DNA of 64,000 bases from Elymus sibiricus (taxonomy: Eukaryota > Streptophyta > Magnoliopsida > Poales > Poaceae): positions 394,153,886 through 394,217,885 of the forward strand of contig CM077666.1 of the NCBI GenBank assembly GCA_039707655.1, in the 5' to 3' direction. The first letter of the stretch is position 1. Each line of letters starts with the position of its first letter. The position numbers were made by a program, and so were the translations under genes. Shown here one piece after another: positions 1 to 9,823 of the stretch. The notes beneath the pieces were generated by a model, which saw only the letters and a list, made by a program, of their open reading frames with translations, was not told the DNA's origin and searched no databases.

Positions 1-1094
1 TCCAGAGCATTAAGAGCATTTTGGCGAGTTTGCTCATTATCTGCTTCCACATAAGCCGCCACTCGAAGGGAGTCATGACGAATATCGCTTGGAAGTACAG
101 CTTCTGCAGCATAGACCAGGAAAAACGGCATATAGCCTGTTGACCTGTTGGGAGTAGTCCGTATGCTCCAAAGCACCGCAGGTAATTCTTCTTCCTAGCA
201 ACCCGGTGTGCGTTGCAAAGGCACCATGAGCCGGGGTTTGATACCACGCAGTAGTTCCTGATTGGATCTTTCTGCCTGCCCGTTGGACTGAGGATGCGCA
301 ACCGATGCTAGATCAAGCCGGATGTGCTCCTGTTGACAGAGTTGTTTCATGACTCCTTTGGAAAGATTGGCTTCATTGTCTGTGATGATACTGTGTGGAT
401 AGCCGAAGCGAAATATCAACTTTTTCAGGAATTTGACGGCTGTAGCAGCGTCACAACGGCTGACCGGCTCTGCTTCCACCCACTTGGTAAATTTGTCCAC
501 AACTACCAATAGGTGAGTATGCTTATTCTTAGAACGTTTGAAGGGTCCAACCATGTCAAGCCCCCAGACTGCAAAAGGCCAAGTTATCGGTATCATCCTC
601 AACTCTTGAACCGCATGAGCCTGGCGAGCATATTTCTGGCAACCATCACATTTGCGCATAATATCTTCTGCATTGGCGTGAGCTGTGAGCCAGTAAAACC
701 CGTGCCAGAAAGCTTTTGCGACCAGTGATCTTGAGCCGACATGGTGACCACAATCACCAGAATGAATCTCATTGAGAATTGCCCGGCCTTCTTCAGGTGA
801 AACACAACGCTGAAAAACACTAGTGACGCTTCGTCGGTGCAACTCGCCATTGACGATAGTCATAGACTTGGATCGTCTGATGATCTGTCGAGCGAGGATT
901 TCCTCTGCTGGAAGTTCTCCCCGGCCTAGATAAGCCAAGTAAGGGATTGTCCAATCTGGTATAGCGTGGACAGCAGCCACTAGAGCCGCCTCCAGGTCAG
1001 GAATAGCCAAGTCTTCCTCTGTTGGCAACTTGACAGACGGGTTATGCAAAACGTCCAGAAAAACATTGGGTGGCACCGGCTTGCGCTGAGAACC
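1..1094 (-). pseudogene. Integrase region of Tat element T1
   Basis: This is the integrase part of the polyprotein, the enzyme that inserts retrotransposon cDNA into the genome. An HHCC zinc-finger region is visible (IHSGDCGHH, then CDGC), followed by the catalytic core with LDMVGP, TDNEANL and the glutamate in NGQAERSNQE. The DDE residues are therefore present, but the usual TDNGT-like motif is altered to TDNEA. A TAG at 195-197 follows PLQRTPGC where family members usually have tryptophan. The same frame then continues to the window edge with readable integrase C-terminal sequence. A further TAG at 1095-1097 separates it from RNase H. It cannot be expressed as a full protein. Confidence 0.85.
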
Positions 1095-1097
1095 CTA

Positions 1098-1952
1098 GCG
1101 AGAGAGTGCATCTGCTGCCTCGTTCTGCCGACGATTAATGTGATCAACTTGATAACCCTTGAAGTGTCCAGCAATGTTGGTGACCGCGTGTCGATAAGCC
1201 GCCATAAGGGGATCCTTGGAATCCCATGTACCAGAAACCTGTTGGGCCACCAAATCTGAGTCACCCAAACACCTGACCCGGCTCAAGTTCATCTCCTTGG
1301 CCATCCGAAGTCCATGAAGCAATGCCTCATATTCAGCTGCATTGTTAGTACAAGGGAACATAAGTCTTAAAACATAACTGAATTTATCTCCTCGTGGGGA
1401 AGTGATCACAACTCCAGCCCCCGAGCCTTCGAGCTGCCTTGAGCCGTCAAAATGTATGGACCAATACGTCGTGTCTGGCTTCTCTTCGGGAGCCTGTAAC
1501 TCTGTCCAATCATTAATGAAATCCACCAAAGCTTGAGATTTGATTGCTGTGCGGGGCACATATTTGAGATGATGTGGACCGAGCTCAATGGCCCACTTAG
1601 CAACCCGGCCTGTGGCTTCCCGGTTCTGGATTATGTCCCCAAGAGGTGTTGAGCTAACCACAGTGATTGGATGCTCATGGAAGTAATGCTTCAACTTGCG
1701 GCTAGCCATGAATATTCCATAGACCAGTTTCTACCAATGCGGGTATCGTTGCTTGGACTCTGTTAACACTTCACTGATATAATACATAGGGCGCTGAACT
1801 GGATACTCCTTGCCTTCCTCCTTGCATTCTACAACGACTGCAACGCTTACAGCCTTGTTGTTGGCAGCAATATACAACAACATAGGTTCCTTCTCATGAG
1901 GGGCAGCAAGGACCGGTGGCTCAGACAACTGTTTCTTGAGGGCCTCAAAAGC
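1098..1952 (-). pseudogene. Tandem RNase H domains (degenerate gRH plus archaeal-type aRH) of T1
   Basis: The right part (about 1734-1952) resembles the ordinary Gypsy RNase H (LLYIAANNKAVS), but its catalytic Asp is not preserved. The left part (about 1098-1600) is a second RNase H with FDGS, NNAAEYEA, GDSDLV and NEAADALSR, which supply its D, E, D, D residues. Tat elements are known to carry this extra archaeal-type domain, which is thought to replace the decayed first one. Stops at 1731-1733 and 1953-1955 are both TAG, at positions where relatives have glutamine (PHWQKL, DAADQAF). The frame is the same as integrase and RT, so the stops are point changes, not indels. Confidence 0.83.
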
Positions 1953-1955
1953 CTA

Positions 1956-2897
1956 ATCTGCAGCATCACTCCAAACAAAGTCATCTGATTTCCTGAGAAA
2001 TTGATACAATGGGATTGCCTTCTCCCCAAGCCGGCTTATGAACTGGCTCAATGCCGCAACCTGCCCAGCCAGCTTCTGCACAGCATTAAGATTTGCCGGC
2101 TTAGCCAGGGTCGTGATTGCCTTGATCTTTTCCAGGTTAGCTTCAATGCCACGCTCGGAAACAAGAAATCCTAAAAGCTTTCCTGCAGGGACACCAAAGA
2201 CACACTTCTCCGGGTTAAGCTTCATCTGGTAGACACGGAGATTGTCAAATGTTTCCTTGAGATCCTCCAACAGGGTTTCTTTCTTCCAAGATTTAACCAC
2301 AATGTCATCTACATATGCATGAACATTCCGCCCAATCTATTTGTGGAAACAGCTTTGGACACAGCGCTGGTAAGTCGCTTGTGCACACTTCAGACCAAAT
2401 GGCATGGTCGTATAACAAAAAGCTCCAAAGGGTGTGATGAAAGCCGTCTTTTCATGGTCCTCCTTCCTCATCTTGATCTGATGATAACCAGAGTAAGCGT
2501 CCAGAAAGCATAAACACTCACAGCCCGCCGTAGCATCAATGATCTGGTCAATACGGGGCAAGGCAAAGGGGTCACTAGGACAAGCCTTATTTAGGTTTGT
2601 GTAATCAACACACATCCGCCAAGTCCCATTCTTCTTCAGAACAAGCACCGGGTTGGCCGGTCATTCAGGATGAAAGACTTCAACAATGAACCCGGCAGCT
2701 AGGAGCCGGGCTACTTCCTCACCAATAGCTTTCCGCCTTTCTTCATTAAAGCGATGGAGATACTGACGAACTGGTTTAAACTTCGGATCCACATTGAGGG
2801 AGTGCTCAGCGAGTTCTCTCGGTACTCCTGGCATGTCAGAAGGTTTCCATGCAAAGATGTCCCGGTTCTCATGGATGAACCCGATGAGCGCGCTTTC
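1956..2897 (-). pseudogene. Reverse transcriptase region of T1
   Basis: This region encodes reverse transcriptase. The RT signatures read in order on the minus strand are the N-terminal segment ELAEHSLNVDPKFKPV, VLKKNGTWRMCVDY, the FLDAYSGYHQI box, MPFGLKCAQATYQR and the catalytic AYVDDIVVKS box (about 2290-2325). Three stops interrupt it: TAG at 2898-2900 (after MDPK), TGA at 2661-2663 (HPE*PANP, usually Trp) and TAG at 2337-2339 (FHK*IGRN, usually Gln). All blocks share one frame. The catalytic aspartates survive, so inactivation is by nonsense codons only. Confidence 0.88.
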
Positions 2898-2900
2898 CTA

Positions 2901-3596
2901 TTTGGGATCCATATTTGCCCCGATGGTGAACTGCTCAGAAGAATTGCCCGGGGTGAAATCAACTTGCTTGGTGTCCCTGGCCGACTTAAATTTGAGTAAA
3001 GGGTTTGACTCCATCGTTGGCTTCTTCAGGGAGGTCCTGTCGGATGGGTCAACATTTTCCTTATAATACCACAGTTCTTCTGCAGCGCAAGCCGTCTCAG
3101 CATATGCTGCATCTCCTTCCTCGCATTCGAGTGCAATTCTCCGATTACCTTCAACTGTGATGGTTCCCCTTGGTCCTGGCATCTTCATTTTCAGGTAAAC
3201 GTAGCACGGCCGTGCCATGAACCGTGCATAAGCCGGCCGGCCAAATAAGGCATGGTATGGGCTTTTAAGCTTGAGCGCCTCAAAGGACAAAAATTTGGAA
3301 TGGTAGTTATCCTCTGAGCCGAAGGCCACCTCCAGGGATATTCTTCCCATGGGATAAGCTGATTTGCCAGGAACGATGCCATGAAAAACTATGAAGGACG
3401 GAGTCAACTACTTATCAGACAGATTCATCCGCCTGAACGTGTCATAGTACAGAATATTAATGCTGCTGCCTCCGTCCATGAGCACTTTGGTCAACGTATA
3501 ACCATGAACTTGCGGTGCCACCACCAGAGCTAAATGACCGGGGTGATCAAGGAGGACTGGGTGATCCGCCCTGCTCCAGGTAACCGGCTGCTCAGA
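2901..3596 (-). pseudogene. Aspartic protease and linker region of T1
   Basis: The retroviral-type protease active site is visible as VLMDGGSSINILY, encoded around 3450-3490 on the minus strand. It is followed by the conserved Tat segment SPYHALFGRPAYARFMA and LKMKMPGPRGTI. This enzyme normally cuts the gag-pol polyprotein. A TAG at 3408-3410 (LSDK*LTPS) breaks it. Homologous sequence occurs in the second Tat-type element near 63700-63950, which supports the assignment. It is in frame with gag and RT. Confidence 0.8.
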
Positions 3597-3599
3597 CTA

Positions 3600-4746
3600 A
3601 TTGAGATAATATGGGGCTGCCGGCTCAACCATATGGGCGGCTCGCCGTTGTACCTTCCGATCCCACTTGCTGGTACTAGTGGTGAAAACATGGTACTGCC
3701 CACTATTCAACTGCTTCGGGTTACTCTGAAACTCTGACTGGCCGGCTTGATGCTGGTTTCCTTGATTGCTCCTGTGATTGCTGCCTTCAGTATTGCCAAC
3801 CCCCTGAAACCCTCCGCTTTGGCCGCTGTTCCCTTGGAAGCCAGGGCCTGCGAAGGTCCCTTGTGAGCCGGCTCCTGAGAAGCCGGATCCCTGATTGCCG
3901 GGTTGTCTGCCGTTTCCACTGCCGTTATGATGATTCTGAAAGATCCGTTTGGAAAACTCTTGCATGATATAGCAATTTTCCCAGGAGTGGCTGGACGGCT
4001 TACCGTTGAAACTGTGTTTTGGACATGGACCCTTGAGTGCTTCCTCAAAGCTGAGAGGGCGATTACCGGAGGACTGCCTCCTAGAACCATTGTTCTGATG
4101 CTGATTTTTGTTACCCGTATTTGTATTTGCCACCAGATCAGAGCCACCTTCATAACTTTTGCGTTTACCGCCGTTGTTGCTCTGCCCATTACCATTGTTC
4201 TGCTGGTGGCCCTTGCCACCGTTTTTCTTGCCCTTACCGGATTTTTCCTCGTCAGATGGCGGATCCTTGGTATTGTCCGACTCTGCATACCGGGTTAAGA
4301 CATCCATGAGATCACCCATATCTTGGGCCTTTCTCTTGAGTCGCCCTAGTTTCTGGACCAGTGGCTGAAACTTGCATGTTCGTTCCAGAACGAGCACCGC
4401 CTGTGCAGCCGAGATGCTATCTGAACTGTGTATAACTTCCGCGACCCGGCGAGCCCAATGATGTGTCGACTCATCCTCACACTGAACACAATGTTCAAGA
4501 TCAAAAATTGTGGTTGGCCTTTTACAGGTTCCCTAGAAATTCTTGATGAAGCGCTCCTTCAACTCCTGCCATGTGTTGATAAAATTCACCGATAGGTTTT
4601 TCAACCAAGTGCGTGCGGGGCCTTCCAACATGAGAGGCAGATAACGCGCACACAATGACTCACTTGTGCCCAACAAGTCCATTGCCAGCTCGTAACTCTC
4701 GATCCACTCTGTTGGCTCCAGATTCGCTGTATAATTAGGGACCTTG
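3600..4746 (-). pseudogene. gag C-terminal two thirds of T1
   Basis: This is the nucleocapsid/capsid region. Reading from 4746, it has the retrotransposon gag domain (CARYLPLMLEGPARTWLKNL, then INTWQELKERFIKNF) broken by a TAG at 4533-4535. It continues through FDLEHCVQCEDESTHHWARR to a low-complexity Gly/Asn/Gln-rich tail and a Cys/His motif of Tat type (CPKHSFNGKPSSHSWENC). A TAG at 3597-3599 separates it from the protease. The right edge is the 5-bp target site of the A1 insertion, and gag resumes at 11400. Removing A1 plus one TSD restores the same frame, which supports a simple insertion. Confidence 0.82.
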
Positions 4747-4751
4747 CGGGA

Positions 4752-6315
4752 TGCTACTTGTAGCTTGCGTTGGTATTTTCCCCGAAGAGGAAGGGATGAT
4801 GCAGCACAGTAGAGATAAGTATTTCCCTCAGTTATGAAACCAAGGTTATCGAACCAGTAGGAGAATCACGCAACACCTCGTTAGCAGCACCTGCACACAA
4901 ACAACAAATCCTTGCACCCAACGCAAACGAGGGGTTGTCAATCCCTCGGCGGTAAATTGCAAGATTAAATTGTATGTGATAGATAGATAGATTGAAACAA
5001 AAATACAAAATAAAATAAATAAAAGAAAATGGCAGCAATTTTTTTACGGTTTTAGTAATATGATTTAGATAGACCCGGGGGCCATAGTTTTCACTAGAGG
5101 CTTCTCTCGAGAAAATAGCATACGGTGGGTACACAAATTACTGTTGGGCAATTGATAGAAAAGCAAATAATCATGACGATATCCAAGGCAATGATCATGT
5201 ATATAGGCATCACGTCTGAGACAAGTAGACCGACTCCTGCCTGCATCTACTACTATTACTCCACACATCGACCGCTATCCAGCATGCATCTAGTGTATTA
5301 AGTCCATAAAGAATGGAGTAACGCCTTAAGAACGATGACATGATGTAGACAAGATAAACTCACGCATGAATAAACCCCATCTTTTTACCCTTAATAGCAA
5401 CGATACATACATGTCATGTTCCTTTCTGTCACTGGGATTGAGCACCGCAAGATCGAACCCATTACAAAGCACCTCTTCCCATGGCAAGATAAATCAATCT
5501 AGTTGGCCAAACCAAATCAATAGATCAGAGAAGAAATACGAAGCTATAATAATCATGCATAAAAGAGATCAGAGAAGACTCAAATAATATTCCTGGATAA
5601 TCTTATCATAAACTCACAATTCATTGGATCCCAACAAACACACCGCAAAAAGTGATTACATCGGATAGAACTCCAAGAACATCGAGGAGAACATTGTATT
5701 GAAGATCAAAAAGAGAGAAGAAGCCATCTAGCTACTAACTATGGACCCGAAGGTCTGTGGTAAACTACTCACGCATCATCGGAAGGGCAGCAAGGTTGAT
5801 GTAGAGCCCCTTCGTGATCGATGCCCCCTCCGGCGGAGTACCGGAGAAGGCCTCCAGATGGGATCTCTCGAGAACAGAAACTTGTGGCGGCGGAAAAAGT
5901 ATTTCGTCGACTCCCCTGAGGGTTTCTGAGTTTTCCTGAATTTATAGTGGTGGAATCAGGTTAAACGGAGCTGGGGTGGGCCCACGAGGCACCAGGGCGT
6001 GCCTGCCCCCCCCAGGCGCGCCCTGGTGGCTCGTGGCCACCCCTTCTGGCGTCTGGTCCTCTCCTGAAGCTTCTAGTGTTTATCTTTCCAATAAAAAATC
6101 TCTAAAAAGTTTCGTGGTATTTGGACTTCATTTGGTATTGATTTTCTGTAAAACAAAAACAGGGCAGAAAACAGCAACTGGCACTGGGCACTAAGTTAAT
6201 AGGTTAGTCTCCAAAAATGATATATAATTGCTGTAAATGCATATAAAAACATCCAAGATTGATAATATAACAGCATGGAACAATCAAAAATTATAGATAC
6301 GTTGGAGATGTATCA
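4752..6315 (-). repeat. 3' LTR of A1
   Basis: This is the 1564-bp LTR next to the polypurine tract, so it is the 3' LTR on the minus strand. It runs from TGCTACTTGTAGC to GGAGATGTATCA. It aligns along its length with 9824-11399 and with the two solo LTRs of the same family. Near position 6000 it has a short C run and the CGTGCCTGCC variant, unlike its own partner LTR, which carries a 14-C run. Confidence 0.87.
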
Positions 6316-6330
6316 GCATCCCCAAGCTTA
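6316..6330 (-). other. Polypurine tract of A1
   Basis: On the minus strand the sequence TAAGCTTGGGGATGC lies directly against the start of the 3' LTR. This is the expected primer site for plus-strand DNA synthesis. Similar sequences recur inside the element at about 8110-8125, 8167-8182 and 9318-9331. Confidence 0.7.
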
Positions 6331-8739
6331 ATTCCTGCTCGTCCTCGAGCAAGTAAATGATAAAAATAGAATTTTTGATGTGGAATGCTGCCTATCATAT
6401 TCATCACATATTGTTTTCTTTTATAGCATGGACATTGGACTTGAATGATTCAAAGCAATAGTCTATAATTTGACATGAAGATATAAATACTCAAGCATGC
6501 TAACAAGCAACCATGTCTTTCAAAATATCAACGCTAAAGAAAGTTATCCCTAGCCCATTATGCTCAATCATTGATCCATTCATGAAACACACTCAAATAT
6601 TAGCTACATCCAATGCACAAGTATGACAATAGTGCTCTCTAGTTGGTGCTTTATAAGAGAAGATGGAGACTCAAGTAAAAATAAAAATTGCATAAAAGTA
6701 AATAGATAGGCCCTTCGCAGAGGGAAGCAGAGATTTGTCAAATGTGCCAGAGCTCAAGGCTGAAATTAAAGAGATAAAATATTTTGAGAGGCATGCTTTT
6801 CCTGTCAACGAAAATGACCGAGAATTCCCAATATTTTCCATGCTAGACACATCATAGGCGGTTCCCAAACAGAAAGTAAAGTTGATTTCCTTTCCACCAT
6901 TCTTTCACAATCCATGGCTAGCCGTTCCACGGGTGCCCTCCATACCAACACTTTCCAAAGAATTTTGTTGTTATTAATTTTTGATTTCATTGTGGGACTG
7001 GGCATCCCTATTACCAACCATTCTCTCGTGCAATGATAAGTGAATAAACACTCATCGTGAGAATAACACACCTAGCATGGAAAATAATGGCCACCCCATG
7101 CCGTTTCATGAGCGGTACGGGCACACAAAACGGAAAAATTATTTTGAAAATTGGAGTTGGCACACACAAATTTACTTGGAATGGCATTGAAATACCGCAT
7201 ATAGGTAGATATAGTGGACTCATTTGGCACAACTTGGGTTTAAGGATTTTGGATGCACAAGCAGTATTTATGCTTAGTACAAATGAAGGCTAGCAAATAG
7301 ATTGAGAAGCAACCAACCAAAAAACAAAAACGGTCATAAACATGCATTGAACATAACTAACACCGAATAATGCACCGTAAGTAGGATATAATTTCTTTGC
7401 ATAACTATTGACTTGATGTGCATGCATAGGGAATCACAAACCTTAACACTAATATTCTTACTAAATCACAATTACTCACTAACATGACTCACATATTATC
7501 ATTTCCATATCGCAAAACTATTGCAAGGAATCACACTTATCATATCCAATGATCTATATGAAAGTTTTTATTATATCCCTCTTGAATATTCATCACTTTG
7601 GGACCAAATTCATATCTTGTGCAAATTACCGTTACTATTGTCAACTCTCAAAAATATTTAAGTGAAGCATGAGAGTGCAAATATTTCTTCCAAATTTTTA
7701 TCTTATCAATTCTCAAAATAATATAAGTGAAGCATGAGAATTCATTTCTTCAAAATTTTAATCAACTCAATTCTCAAAATAATATAAGTGAAGCATGAGA
7801 GTTTATTTCTTTAAAATTTTAGCCACCACCGTGCTAAAAAAGATTTAAGTGAAGCACTAGAGCAACTGCCTAGCTCAAAAAATTGAAGTGAAGCATATAG
7901 AGTATTCTAACAAATTATGATGATCGTGTGGCTCTCTCAAGATAGGTGTGTTCAGCAAAGATGATTGTGACAAACTAAAAAGCAAACAAAGCACAGACTC
8001 ATATAATACAAGACGCTCCAAGCAAAACACATATCATGTGACGAATAAAAATATAGCTCCAAGTAAAATTACCGATGGTTGGTAGAAGAAAGAGGGAATG
8101 CCTTCCGGGGCATCCCCAAGCTTAGACGCTTGAGTCTTCCTAGAATATTACCTTGGGGTGCCTAAGGCATCCCCAAGCTTAGGATTTTGCTACTCCTTAT
8201 TCCTTCATCCATCGTGATCTCACCCAAAACTTGAAAACTTCAATCACACAAAACTCAACAAAACCTTCGCGAGATCCGTTAGTATAAAAAAATAAATCAC
8301 TACTTTAAGTACTGTTGCAAACCCATTCATATTTTATTTTTGCATTATACCTACTGTAGTCTAACTTCACCATGGCTTATACCTCCCGATACAATCCATA
8401 GATTCATCAAAACAAGCAAGTAGTGCATCAAAAATAGAACCGTCTGTAGCAATCTATTTAAAATCCATACTTATGTAACTCCAAAAATTCTGAAAAATAA
8501 GAAAAACGTGGGCAATTCATATACCAATACTGTGTAAAAATTTCAGATTTTTCTGATGCTCCAGTACAGAAACAAAATTCGGGCACTGGACGCAAAACTT
8601 TCTGTTTTCCAAACAGCATCAATTATATTATCTTCCAAGTCATCCTAAATGTATTACTTGGCACAAACACTAATTAAAAACACAAAAACACAATCATACC
8701 AGTAGCATAATTGTGAAAACACAAAATAATTTATTTTAT
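6331..8739. other. Non-coding AT-rich interior of A1
   Basis: This is AT-rich sequence without a convincing ORF. Parts around 6640-7270 match the interior of the second Athila-like element (about 49680-50320); both contain a CCCTTCGCAGAGGGAAGC block, and both continue to a GGATGCACAAGCAGTATT block. The two families are therefore related in their interiors. No RT, protease or integrase motif was seen on either strand. Confidence 0.6.
7640..7905 (+). repeat. Tandem repeat inside A1 (about 40-65 bp units)
   Basis: Five diverged units each carry AAGTGAAGCA, at about 7660, 7724, 7786, 7846 and 7885. Most are followed by an ATTTCTT-AAATTTT stretch and an AATTCTCAAAATAATAT block. Spacing shrinks from about 63 to about 40 bp. 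It is non-coding and lies in the interior of the retroelement. Confidence 0.75.
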
Positions 8740-9657
8740 TCATTGGGTTGTCTCCCAACAAGCTCTTTCTTTATAGCCATTAAGATAGGCTTGAGATTTC
8801 AATGATGCTCTCATGAAAGATAGTAATTGAAATACAAAGAAGGCATCATGCAACATGTGAAAAACACATTTAAGTCTAACATACTTCCTATGCATAGGCA
8901 TTTTATAGGAAAATGAATTATCAAGGCAAGAAATATTTAGCATATGCATGGAAGAAGAAAGAAATAATAACAATCTCACAATGAAAAGAGGTAATTTAAT
9001 GACATGAGAATTTATAAAACCGTATTTTCCTCTCTCATAATAATTACATGTAGGACCATAATCAAATTCAATAATATAGCTATCATAAACAATAATCTCT
9101 CTACGATCCACATGCATAAAAAATTTATGATCTTCCAAGATAGTGGGATTATTATTACCTAAAGTTGACGCTCTTCCAAACCCACTTTTAATATTATTGC
9201 AAACATTATTATCAATAACATATTCATCATGAGGCTTAAATAAATTTTCAAGATCATAAGAAGCATTATCACCCCAATCATGATCATTGCAATAAGTAGT
9301 GGACATGACAAAATTATCATCCCCAAGCTTGTCGTTTTGCATATTATTAACACGATTGACATTAATAGAATTTATAATAACATCATTGCAATCATGCTTT
9401 TCATTCAAGGAGCTATCATGAATCACTTTATAAATTTCTTCTTCTACCACTTCATCACAATTTTCAGATTCATGATTTTCAAGCAAAACTTCATAGAGAA
9501 AATCAAGTGCACTCAACTCACTAGCAATTGGTTCATTATAATTGGATCTTTTGAAAAGATTAGCAAGTGGATGAGGATCCATATCAATACTTTTTTTAGC
9601 AAGCGAAGATGCAAGCAAATAGAAGGCACATGGCAACACAAGCAAACTAGCAAGCAA
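8740..9657 (-). CDS. Unknown 305-aa ORF of retroelement A1
   Basis: This minus-strand ORF is the first after the primer-binding site and is the only long ORF in the element. The N terminus is hydrophobic (about residues 1-20, LLVLPCAFYLLASSLAKK), followed by an acidic Asn/Asp-rich middle. The C-terminal half has a hydrophobic stretch (about 220-240) and blocks such as YYERGKYGF, MPMHRKYVRLKCV and FMRASLKSQAY. I recognise no enzymatic motif and do not assign a function. It stands where gag would be expected. The hydrophobic segments would fit a membrane protein, but frequent Asn/Asp runs and low complexity also fit a decaying ORF. It ends about 2.4 kb before the polypurine tract. Confidence 0.5.
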   Translation of the reverse strand: MLASLLVLPCAFYLLASSLAKKSIDMDPHPLANLFKRSNYNEPIASELSALDFLYEVLLENHESENCDEVVEEEIYKVIHDSSLNEKHDCNDVIINSINVNRVNNMQNDKLGDDNFVMSTTYCNDHDWGDNASYDLENLFKPHDEYVIDNNVCNNIKSGFGRASTLGNNNPTILEDHKFFMHVDRREIIVYDSYIIEFDYGPTCNYYERGKYGFINSHVIKLPLFIVRLLLFLSSSMHMLNISCLDNSFSYKMPMHRKYVRLKCVFHMLHDAFFVFQLLSFMRASLKSQAYLNGYKERACWETTQ

Positions 9658-9794
9658 GCAAACAAAAATATTTTTTTATTTTTGTAAAATTATTTTAGAA
9701 GTGGGGGAGATGAAAACGAGAGGCAAATGCAAATAAAGTAAATGCAAGGAGATGAGAATTTATGCAAAGGTACTTGATATATGTTGATGATGTC

Positions 9795-9812
9795 TCCCCG
9801 GCAACGGCGCCA
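9795..9812 (-). other. Primer-binding site of A1 (tRNA-Asp type)
   Basis: The minus strand reads TGGCGCCGTTGCCGGGGA, starting 11 bases inside the 5' LTR. It begins with TGG, complementary to a tRNA CCA end. This primer site is typical of plant Athila elements and fixes the transcription direction as leftwards. Confidence 0.85.
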
Positions 9813-9823
9813 GAAATTCTTCC

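Noticed and set aside
1..4746. Possible reassignment or programmed readthrough of TAG in Tat genes
   Set aside because: Nine TAG codons at conserved Gln/Trp positions are better explained by decay. The host Nudix gene uses standard codons and the standard stop TGA.
5366..5587. A 73-codon ORF (starting MNKPHLFT) repeated in the A1-family LTRs (also 10443 and 17497)
   Set aside because: It recurs because the LTRs are copies of each other. The 11668 solo LTR lacks it, and no codon-level conservation can be shown. It is treated as LTR sequence, not a gene.
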